The notes under the pieces: generated by a model
Told to the model about the DNA's origin: nothing
The model's database searches: none
The model's input: only the letters and a program-made list of their open reading frames with translations
Assembly (NCBI GenBank): GCA_046498185.1
Contig: JAWOBE010000068.1
Location: 1-16,648, forward strand
DNA length: 16,648 bases
Direction of reading: 5' to 3'
DNA from: CAYXDR01 sp046498185
GTDB taxonomy: Bacteria; Desulfobacterota; DSM-4660; Desulfatiglandales; Desulfatiglandaceae
Shown: piece after piece, positions 7,510-14,232 of the stretch
Layout of the letters: each line of letters starts with the position of its first letter
Position numbering within the stretch: the stretch's first letter is position 1
Made by a program: the position numbers and the translations under genes

Positions 7510-7524
7510 AACTTCGAATTTTTC

Positions 7525-7568
7525 TTGACATCCATCAAAGTTTTCATTAGTAAGATGTCTATACATCT
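7525..7568 (+). promoter_or_regulatory. Candidate promoter with HutC-type operator ahead of transketolase operon
   Basis: TTGACA at 7525-7530 is a perfect -35 box; after 17 bases the -10 is weak (TAGTAA, 7548-7553; TAAGAT at 7551 is an alternative). Immediately downstream is AGATGTCTATACATCT (7553-7568), a 16-base near-perfect palindrome with core GTCTATAC that fits the HutC-family GTnTAnAC consensus. An operator at the -10/start region implies repression. The product of the gntR gene two genes downstream is the natural candidate ligand-responsive repressor. The leader from here to the ATG at 7708 is about 140 bases with no clear gene. Confidence 0.65.
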
Positions 7569-7707
7569 ATAACCTTAGACACAAAACTGTTCCTTATGAA
7601 CAAAAACCTTCCTTTTCATCGGCGCCGGGCGAATCCTGCAGACCCTGGCAGTCGAATACGGCAAGGGAATCAGTTGAGGAAAACAAGCCAGCCATCGGAG
7701 AAAAGCC

Positions 7708-9606
7708 ATGGACTTTCCAATCAATCTTGATGCATTTCACCCCCTGAAATTTTCCATCTCCCAGCGCGAACTTACCGTTGAAGATGAAAGCCGGTTGAAA
7801 GAAAACATCGAACTGGTACGTGATACCATCATTTTTTTTACCGCCTACGCCAATGCCAAGGGGCTGGGCGGTCATACAGGGGGCGCCTATGACGTCGTAC
7901 CGGAAGTTCTGATAATCGATGGTTTCATGAAGGGAAACGACAAGGTCTATCCCGTTTACTTCGACGAAGCCGGGCACCGGGTGGCCATTCAATACCTGAT
8001 GGCGGTTTTGAATGGGTTCAAGCCGCCGGAGTCTCTGCTTCATTACCGGGAATTCGGAAGCGGCCTCTACGGCCATCCGGAAAGAGACGACGATCAGGGA
8101 ATTTTTTTCAGTTCCGGCCGTCTGGGTCATCTGTGGAGCTACGTCAACGGCGTGGCTTCTGCCCGACCGGATAACACCGTGGTTCTATTCGGAAGCGACG
8201 GATCCCAGCAGGAAGGCGGGGATGCGGAAGCCGCCAGGTATGCGGTTGCTCAAAACCTTAACGTCAAGCTTCTCGTTGACCACAACGATGTAACCATCGC
8301 CGGCCATCCCAGTGAATATTTAAAGGGATTCAACATAGAGCGGACACTCGAAGGGCATGGCATCAAAGTGGATACCGGCCCAGGCGAAGACCTGCCGGTT
8401 CTTTACCAGCGGATCCGTCGGGCACTGGCCACGGAAGGGCCTGTAGCTCTGGTCAACAAACGAACAATGAGCGTGGGCGTTCCCGGAATTGAAGGCTCAC
8501 CCAAAGCCCATGATGTCATCCCCGTGGATCTCGCAGTTGCCTACCTGAAAGAAAAGGGGCGGGAAGAAGCGGTACAGGCCCTTGAAAAATCAACCAAAAA
8601 TAAATCGGACGTCATGTTTCTGGGCAGCACGGTAGAACGAAGTAAAAACAGAGATAATTTCGGAAAGATCATCTGTGACATCCTTCAAAGCATGCCGGAT
8701 CTTAAATCCAGAGTGATTGTGGTTGACTCGGACCTGGAGGGATCCTGCGGATTGCATCATATTAGAAAAGCGTATCCGGAGGTTTATGTCCACGGCGGCA
8801 TCATGGAACGGAATAATTTTTCTGTGGCCGCCGGTTTTGGTTCGGAGAAACAAAGACAAGGGATTTTCGGAACTTTTTCCGCTTTTCTGGAAATGGTTGT
8901 GTCTGAAATCACCATGGCCCGCTTGAACCGCGCCAACGTGTTGGCCCATTTTTCCCATGCCGGTGTGGATGACATGGCGGACAACACCTGCCATTTCGGG
9001 ATCAATAACTTCTTTTCCGACAACGGTGTGCCGGAAAATGACGACACCCGCTTGTATTTTCCCGCCGACTCCAATCAAATGCAGGCTCTTCTGAAGGTTG
9101 TATTTTTCGACCCGGGTCTCCGCTTTGTCTTTTCCACCCGGTCCGCCACCCCGTTTATCCTCAAGGAAAACGGAGAGATGTTCTACAACGAAAAATACCG
9201 ATTCGTTCCGGGAAAAGACGAGCCCATCCGGGAAGGCGATGCCGGCGTGATCGTTTCCTACGGCGAAATGCTGTACCGATGCCTGGATGCAGTGGAACGC
9301 CTGAAGGCTGAAAATATCCGGGTGGGTTTGGTAAACAAAACTACTTTAAACGTTATTGACGAAGACATGATGAAGGTACTGGCCAAGGCCAGGTTCGTTT
9401 TGGTGGTCGAGAGCCAGAACATCAAGTCAGGCTTGGGGTCACGATTCGGCACCTGGCTTTTGGAAAGAGGTTTCAAGGGCGATTATTCACGCATGGGTAC
9501 AACAAAGGAAGGCCACGGCGGGCTTAGCGATCAGATTCCGTACCAGGAACTCGGGCCGGATCATATTATTGACAGGATCAAATCGATGTGTCGATCCGGG
9601 CAATAA
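7708..9606 (+). CDS. Transketolase-like thiamine diphosphate enzyme
   Basis: This 632-residue soluble protein has the three-domain transketolase layout in one chain. Visible landmarks are GLGGHTGGAYD (His56), FDEAGH (His90), the ThDP motif GSDGSQQEGGDAEAARYAV...DHNDVT (162-196; Asp164, Asn193), KAHD (His268), the catalytic Glu in GGIMERNNFS (Glu367), SHAGVDD (His417), NTCHFG (His429) and STRSATP (Arg478). These match, by eye, the ThDP-activating Glu and most substrate-site His residues of TktA. The sequence is divergent, though: GSDG replaces GDG-type wording, and it is shorter than the roughly 660-residue housekeeping enzymes. The start ATG follows GGAG at 7697. It is first in the operon behind the operator at 7553. 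It should move two-carbon ketol units, but the substrate in this pathway is not known; it may act on an unusual sugar derivative. Confidence 0.88.
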   Translation: MDFPINLDAFHPLKFSISQRELTVEDESRLKENIELVRDTIIFFTAYANAKGLGGHTGGAYDVVPEVLIIDGFMKGNDKVYPVYFDEAGHRVAIQYLMAVLNGFKPPESLLHYREFGSGLYGHPERDDDQGIFFSSGRLGHLWSYVNGVASARPDNTVVLFGSDGSQQEGGDAEAARYAVAQNLNVKLLVDHNDVTIAGHPSEYLKGFNIERTLEGHGIKVDTGPGEDLPVLYQRIRRALATEGPVALVNKRTMSVGVPGIEGSPKAHDVIPVDLAVAYLKEKGREEAVQALEKSTKNKSDVMFLGSTVERSKNRDNFGKIICDILQSMPDLKSRVIVVDSDLEGSCGLHHIRKAYPEVYVHGGIMERNNFSVAAGFGSEKQRQGIFGTFSAFLEMVVSEITMARLNRANVLAHFSHAGVDDMADNTCHFGINNFFSDNGVPENDDTRLYFPADSNQMQALLKVVFFDPGLRFVFSTRSATPFILKENGEMFYNEKYRFVPGKDEPIREGDAGVIVSYGEMLYRCLDAVERLKAENIRVGLVNKTTLNVIDEDMMKVLAKARFVLVVESQNIKSGLGSRFGTWLLERGFKGDYSRMGTTKEGHGGLSDQIPYQELGPDHIIDRIKSMCRSGQ

Positions 9607-9624
9607 AAGATATGAGGATAACCC

Positions 9625-10377
9625 ATGATAATCGTTGACCCCAGGAATCCAATCCCAAAATATCTTCAGATAAGCGCATGGCTGAAGGAAGCGATTCAAT
9701 TGAAGCGATATAAAATCGGTGAAAAGCTTCCACCAGAGATCGAGTTGTCACGGATATGTAAAGTAAACCGGAACACCCTGCGACAGGCCATCGGGGAATT
9801 GACGGGTGAGGGATTGCTTCAAAAAGTCAAAGGCGTGGGGACGTTTGTGGCTTCCACGGAGTCCGTGCCCGTGCGGCATAAACTGAACCGGATTTCCAGT
9901 TTCAGTACGGAGCTTCAGCAATCCGGCGTACGGGAAAAGACCCGCGTTATCGAAAAAGGCGTGGAGACGCCCACTCATACCATAGCCCGTGATTTGGCGC
10001 TGGGTTCGGACAGCAAGGTAATCAAGGTCCGCCGGGTGCGCTTCGGAAGCGATCTTCCGTTGATTTACGAAGAGACATACATGCCGGTGGATCTTTTCAG
10101 CGGCATCCTTGAAATGGACCTTACAGGTTCCATGTACGAAATTTTTACGAGGGACTTCGGCATCGTTTTGGCTCGAAGCGAACAAACGATCCGGGCGATC
10201 AACCTGAACAAAGAGATTGCATCCCATCTGGGATTAAAACCCAACAGCGCTGCACTGTATTCGGAAAGCATGACGTACAACGACAGGAATATGCCTGTCG
10301 AAGTATTATACAGTTATTTCAGAGGCGACAAATACGTCTTTGAAGTGGAGTTAGGCCAATACCATCTAACCCAATAA
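9625..10377 (+). CDS. GntR-family transcriptional regulator, HutC/UTRA type
   Basis: This 250-residue protein has an N-terminal winged helix-turn-helix (about residues 8-76): PKYLQISAWLKEAI, the KIGEKLPPEIELSRICKVNRNTL recognition region, and the wing ending KVKGVGTFVA. A UTRA effector domain follows (about 95-240), with VIKVRRVRFGSDLPLIYEETYMP and a C-terminal MPVEVLYSYFRGDKYVFEV, both typical of HutC members. It starts 18 bases after the transketolase stop with GAGG at 9614-9617, so it is in the same transcript and would control its own synthesis. HutC regulators usually repress catabolic operons until a pathway metabolite, often phosphorylated, binds the UTRA domain. Candidate operators are at 7553-7568 and 5803-5818. 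Confidence 0.93.
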   Translation: MIIVDPRNPIPKYLQISAWLKEAIQLKRYKIGEKLPPEIELSRICKVNRNTLRQAIGELTGEGLLQKVKGVGTFVASTESVPVRHKLNRISSFSTELQQSGVREKTRVIEKGVETPTHTIARDLALGSDSKVIKVRRVRFGSDLPLIYEETYMPVDLFSGILEMDLTGSMYEIFTRDFGIVLARSEQTIRAINLNKEIASHLGLKPNSAALYSESMTYNDRNMPVEVLYSYFRGDKYVFEVELGQYHLTQ

Positions 10378-10454
10378 TAATGGAATCTTCACAAAAGAAT
10401 AGCGTGGCATGAACACAGCCGTATTAATGAACCGCTGATGTAAGGAGGAAATCA

Positions 10455-11654
10455 ATGCAAGAAAAAAACCTGTTTGAGAAACTAGTGGAGATTAGCCCCG
10501 GGATGGAGATTTGGTGGGATTCTTCCCCGGTAATTTTTGAGAACTGGTGCCGGAAAATGCTCGAAAACGCTCTTCCGGACAACCGTTCTGTCCTGGAACG
10601 CCAGTTCGAACGGATGTACAACAAATCCGTTCCCGAAAAACAGCTCTTCCGGGGGGTAACCACGAATCCGCCGTTGTCTTTGCAGGCAATCAAGGATGAT
10701 CCACCGTACTGGGAAAACGTGGCGAATCAGATCATCGCCGAGAACAAGGACATCGATACCGAAACCTTGTTCTGGGAATTGTATAAAAAGGTGGTCAAGC
10801 GGGGATCCGACATGTATCTCCCGTTGTTTGAAAAATCCGGTTACAAGGAAGGCTTTCTCTCCGGCCAGGTGGATCCGAGAAGCGTCTACGACAAGGAAGC
10901 CATGCTCAAACAGGCCCTCGAACTTTCCGCCCTCAACCCGAATGTCATGATAAAGGTGCCTGGTTCCAAGCAAGGCTATGATTTGATCGAAGAGCTTACC
11001 TCCCGGGGAATTTCCACGAACAACACCCTTACCTTCATTCTGCCTCAACTGGTGGACTGCGCCCGCACCGTTAAAAAAGGGCTGGAAATAGCCAAAGCCA
11101 ACAATGTGGATTTAAGTAAATGGCGTTCCGTGATTACCCACATGGAATCCAGGTACGGCGACCTGGGCGGACTCAGGGACTTTGCCAAAGAAAAAGGAAT
11201 CGAGCTGACGGACGGAGACGTCAGGATGGCGGAACTGGCTATTTTCAAAAAAGCCTATCAATTCCTTGAAGACAACAAAATGCCCAGCAAAATGCTTTCA
11301 TGCTCACTGCGGCTCGGACCGAAAGTCAACGGCAAAACCCGAATCTGGCATCTGGAGGAAAAAACCGGTGCATCCATAGTTGTAACCTGCCCGCCGAGCT
11401 TCATCGATCAGGTCTTAAATTTGGAAGACGGGGACGATATCATCTTCGAGCCTGACCGTATCCACGCGGACATCCCCAAGGACGTGATGGACAAACTCAT
11501 GCGGGTTCCCTACTTTGAAAGGGCTTATTCTCCGGACGGATACAGCCGGGAAGAATATAACACGCATCCGGCTCTACAAAGAACGGCGGAACAGTTTTCA
11601 AAGGCCACGGAAGAAACAGTAGCCTTTGCCGGCAAATGCCTTGAACAAGCATAA
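10455..11654 (+). CDS. Transaldolase-family protein with fructose-6-phosphate-aldolase-like Gln
   Basis: This 399-residue TIM-barrel protein aligns by eye with TalB: IWWDSSP supplies Asp22 (TalB Asp17), GVTTNPPLS is at 67-75, IKVPGSKQG supplies the Schiff-base Lys167 (Lys132), and NNTLTFILPQ at 189-198 supplies Thr191 (Thr156). MESRYG (Arg233) and CSLRLG correspond to the two phosphate-binding Arg segments. At the catalytic Glu96 position (TalB STEVDARLSYD) this protein reads SGQVDPRSVYD, giving Gln138, as in fructose-6-phosphate aldolase. The TalB Phe178 position appears to be Met230. It is longer than classical transaldolases, with a C-terminal extension. AAGGAGG at 10442-10448 precedes the ATG. 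It may be an aldolase or an atypical transaldolase working beside the transketolase. Confidence 0.88.
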   Translation: MQEKNLFEKLVEISPGMEIWWDSSPVIFENWCRKMLENALPDNRSVLERQFERMYNKSVPEKQLFRGVTTNPPLSLQAIKDDPPYWENVANQIIAENKDIDTETLFWELYKKVVKRGSDMYLPLFEKSGYKEGFLSGQVDPRSVYDKEAMLKQALELSALNPNVMIKVPGSKQGYDLIEELTSRGISTNNTLTFILPQLVDCARTVKKGLEIAKANNVDLSKWRSVITHMESRYGDLGGLRDFAKEKGIELTDGDVRMAELAIFKKAYQFLEDNKMPSKMLSCSLRLGPKVNGKTRIWHLEEKTGASIVVTCPPSFIDQVLNLEDGDDIIFEPDRIHADIPKDVMDKLMRVPYFERAYSPDGYSREEYNTHPALQRTAEQFSKATEETVAFAGKCLEQA

Positions 11655-11699
11655 AATTTTTAGCCGAATTTTTGAATGATATAATAAGGAGGCCCTCTG

Positions 11700-12812
11700 A
11701 TGGAAGTGGGGATATTAAAAGAAATCAAGCAAAAAGAAAACCGGGTTGCGATGACGCCGGCCGGTGTGGAGCAAATGTCCGCGCATGGGCACAAAGTCCT
11801 GGTGGAAACAACGGCGGGGGAAGGATCCGGCTTTTCCGACGAGGATTACGTCAAAGCCGGCGCCTCCGTGGCGAAAACAGCCAAAGAAGTTTATGATTCC
11901 TGCGAAATGGTGATGAAGGTAAAGGAACCTTTGCCGGTGGAATATGACCTGATCCGCGAGGGCCAAATCGTGTTCACTTATTTTCATTTCGCGGCATCGG
12001 AACAATTGACCCGTGCAGTGATAAAAAGCAAATGCACCGCCATCGCCTACGAGACCGTTAAAAAACCCAACGGAACCCTGCCGCTGTTGACCCCCATGAG
12101 CGAAGTAGCAGGACGCATGGCGATCCAGGAAGGTGCCAAATACCTGGAAAAGACTTACGGAGGAAAAGGAGTGCTGCTCAGCGGTGTCCCAGGGGTGAAT
12201 TCGGGAACCGTCGTGATCATTGGGGGCGGCATCGTGGGTACGAATGCCGCCAAAATGGCCTGCGGACTCGGGGCGAAGGTGTATATGCTGGACTCCAATC
12301 TAGACCGATTAAGGTATCTTTCCGATGTGATGCCGAAAAACTGTTTTGTGCTGATGTCGAATCCCGCTACCATAAGAAAGTTGCTCCCGGAAGCAGATCT
12401 CCTGGTAGGTGCCGTGCTCATCCCCGGAGCGATGGCACCGAGGCTTGTCACCCGAGAAATGCTGGGGCTCATGAAGAAAGGGTCCGTGATCGTTGATGTG
12501 GCCATCGATCAAGGAGGATGCATTGAAACGGCCAGGCCCACCACCCACGATGATCCAATTTTTGAAGTGGACGGGATCATACACTATTGCGTGGCCAATA
12601 TGCCCGGTGCTGTTTCAATGACTTCCACCATGGCGTTAACGAACGCAACACTTCCCTATGCCTTGCAGATCGCTGATAAAGGATACCGTAAAGCAGCAGA
12701 GGAAAACCTCGAAATCGCCTATGGAATCAACATGATCGAAGGTCGGCTCACCTGCCCCGCCGTGGCTGCAGCTTTCGGAATGTCCTGTGAGTCGGCACCA
12801 GGCCTTTGCTAG
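11700..12812 (+). CDS. ald: Alanine dehydrogenase
   Basis: This 370-residue cytoplasmic enzyme interconverts L-alanine and pyruvate plus ammonium with NAD. It has the full family length and conserved residues at the expected numbers: Arg15 (KENRVAMTP), Lys75 (MKVKEP), His96 (TYFHFAAS), the Rossmann motif VVIIGGGIVG (171-180), Asp198 (YMLDSN) that selects NAD over NADP, and Asp270 (DVAIDQGG). The HYCVANMPGAVSMTSTMALTNAT segment is typical of Ald. AAGGAGG at 11686-11692 precedes the ATG, 45 bases after the transaldolase stop. Next to an aminotransferase gene it most likely recycles alanine to pyruvate and releases ammonium and NADH, the arrangement known from taurine:pyruvate transamination. 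Confidence 0.96.
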   Translation: MEVGILKEIKQKENRVAMTPAGVEQMSAHGHKVLVETTAGEGSGFSDEDYVKAGASVAKTAKEVYDSCEMVMKVKEPLPVEYDLIREGQIVFTYFHFAASEQLTRAVIKSKCTAIAYETVKKPNGTLPLLTPMSEVAGRMAIQEGAKYLEKTYGGKGVLLSGVPGVNSGTVVIIGGGIVGTNAAKMACGLGAKVYMLDSNLDRLRYLSDVMPKNCFVLMSNPATIRKLLPEADLLVGAVLIPGAMAPRLVTREMLGLMKKGSVIVDVAIDQGGCIETARPTTHDDPIFEVDGIIHYCVANMPGAVSMTSTMALTNATLPYALQIADKGYRKAAEENLEIAYGINMIEGRLTCPAVAAAFGMSCESAPGLC

Positions 12813-12816
12813 TGCG

Positions 12817-12864
12817 CATCCGGAAATGCCGGATGGACACAGCGAAGTTTCCGAATGGAAACTT
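12817..12864 (+). repeat. Tandem pair of perfect hairpins between ald and aminotransferase genes
   Basis: CATCCGG (12817-12823) pairs with CCGGATG (12829-12835) across a 5-base loop. Ten bases after the first stem, AAGTTTCC (12845-12852) pairs with GGAAACTT (12857-12864) across GAAT. Neither stem is followed directly by a T run, though seven Ts lie about 35 bases on, just before the next ribosome site. They fit an RNA-processing or stability site, or partial termination, inside the operon. Confidence 0.5.
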
Positions 12865-12920
12865 GCCATGAGCATTAACGACATTAGCCATCTAAACGTT
12901 TTTTTGAAAGGAGATCACAC

Positions 12921-14015
12921 ATGGAAAAAAAAGACTTGAAGGAATGGTTTGTACCGTGGATGTCCACGGCCAGAGAATATAACACAAGCATACTCGATGA
13001 ATCCTGGGAGCGACCCGAATACGCGCGCCTGATGCTTAACGAAAATCCCCTTCCGCCTTCACAGAAGGTGATCGATGCGGTTGTTGACGTCATGAAATAC
13101 GGCAACCGCTACCCTGACAGCATGAAGCGACTCAGGGCAAAAGTTGGAAAACTATACGACCTCGGTCCTGAAAACGTCCGCCTTTGTAACGGCACATCCG
13201 AGATCATAGACAGCATGATGAGAATTTTTCTCCAGCCGGGGGACGAAATCATCATGTCGAACCCCACCTTCGGGTTGTATCCCGCCCGTGCCGAAATCAC
13301 CGGGGCTAAAGTCGTTTCCATCCCGGTTCGCTCCGAGGACCTTCAATACGACGTCGAAGCGATGCTCGACGCCGTTAACGAGAAAACCAAACTTATCCTC
13401 ATCATCAATCCCAACAATCCAACCGGTGTCTACATAGAAGACAAAGACCTGCTCCGCTTCTGCGAACTGGGGATTCCTCTGTGCATCGATGAAGCCTATT
13501 TCTTCTATCACCCGGAAGTAGGCTCGAAAGCCCACCTGATGAAGGAATACCCTCATGTTTTTCTACAGTCCACCTTCTCGAAAGCTCATGGGTTCTGTGG
13601 AATCCGGTTCGGGTATGTACTGGGAACCCCTGAAATGATTTCAGCCTTTAACAAGATGCTGCTGCCCTGGAACGTAAGCCTGATGTCGATGGCCGCCGCG
13701 GAAGCGATGTTGGACAACCCGGAAGAACTGGCCTACAAGGTGGAGCACAACAACAAGTGGATGAAAATTTTCGCGGAAGAGATAACTAAACTAGGCCTCA
13801 AGCCCTACCCGGCACCGGGCAACTACATGTTGGTCGACGCCAGCGTCAGCGGGAAAACGAACGCCGAGATACTCGCAGCTGCAAAAGAAATGGAAAAAAT
13901 CTATCTGAAACGGATTTCACCAATCAATGGCAAAGACGGCTTTTTCCGGGTGACACCGGGGCTGGATGAAGAAAATGAAAGATTCTTAAAATTCATTCGG
14001 GCTTATTTCGGTTAA
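12921..14015 (+). CDS. PLP aminotransferase, histidinol-phosphate aminotransferase-like (class I/II)
   Basis: This 364-residue fold-type I enzyme has the HisC-type pattern: LMLNENPLPPS (38-47), GNRYPD (61-66), NGTSEIIDS (90-98), SNPTFGLYPAR (113-123), INPNNPTG (162-169, Asn165), CIDEAYFFY (188-196, Asp190 and Tyr193), STFSKAHGFCGIRFGYV (217-233, PLP Lys221, Arg229) and a C-terminal FFRVTPG with the carboxylate-binding Arg. No other his gene is nearby, so histidine synthesis is unlikely. AAAGGAG precedes the ATG, and the gene is last in the operon, 108 bases after ald. Pairing with Ald suggests pyruvate as amino acceptor and a pathway-specific amine or amino acid as donor (inference). The gene is followed at once by copy 2 of the hairpin element. 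Confidence 0.9.
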   Translation: MEKKDLKEWFVPWMSTAREYNTSILDESWERPEYARLMLNENPLPPSQKVIDAVVDVMKYGNRYPDSMKRLRAKVGKLYDLGPENVRLCNGTSEIIDSMMRIFLQPGDEIIMSNPTFGLYPARAEITGAKVVSIPVRSEDLQYDVEAMLDAVNEKTKLILIINPNNPTGVYIEDKDLLRFCELGIPLCIDEAYFFYHPEVGSKAHLMKEYPHVFLQSTFSKAHGFCGIRFGYVLGTPEMISAFNKMLLPWNVSLMSMAAAEAMLDNPEELAYKVEHNNKWMKIFAEEITKLGLKPYPAPGNYMLVDASVSGKTNAEILAAAKEMEKIYLKRISPINGKDGFFRVTPGLDEENERFLKFIRAYFG

Positions 14016-14027
14016 TTGAGTTGATTG

Positions 14028-14193
14028 AAATTTGACGGCGTCGTAACAAAGTACCATCCCCGCCTTATCGGCGCCGGGGTCGGAATCGATACCGGGGTCG
14101 AAAAGGCCGCCGGTCAACTTCCGATAACGACGCCGACAGCGACGCCGACCCCGAGGGACAGGGTTGTTTTGACGTTTTACGATTTCATCATTT
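14028..14193. repeat. Intergenic hairpin element, copy 2
   Basis: It starts 13 bases after the aminotransferase stop with AAATTTGACGGCGTCG and ends near TTTACGATTTCATCATTT. The core from about 14074 to 14185 matches copy 1 (7374-7509) closely, including GGGGTCGAAAAGG, GACGCCGACAGCGAC, CCCCGAGGGACA and GGTTGTTTTGAC. It carries about 30 extra bases on the left (14045-14074) that copy 1 lacks. The arms can fold into a long GC-rich hairpin and may also end the two convergent transcripts meeting here. Confidence 0.75.
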
Positions 14194-14232
14194 CGGCGCA
14201 GTGTGTTCACCGCCACTGCGCCGCATCGGCGC

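Noticed and set aside
7596..7733. Small plus-strand frame starting ATGAACAAAAACC and overlapping the transketolase start
   Set aside because: No ribosome site precedes it, its Arg/Pro/Ser-rich product looks non-coding, and it runs into the transketolase gene in another frame.
12921..14015. True histidinol-phosphate aminotransferase of histidine synthesis
   Set aside because: No other histidine gene is present, and the gene closes a catabolic operon directly after alanine dehydrogenase. HisC likeness alone does not fix the substrate.
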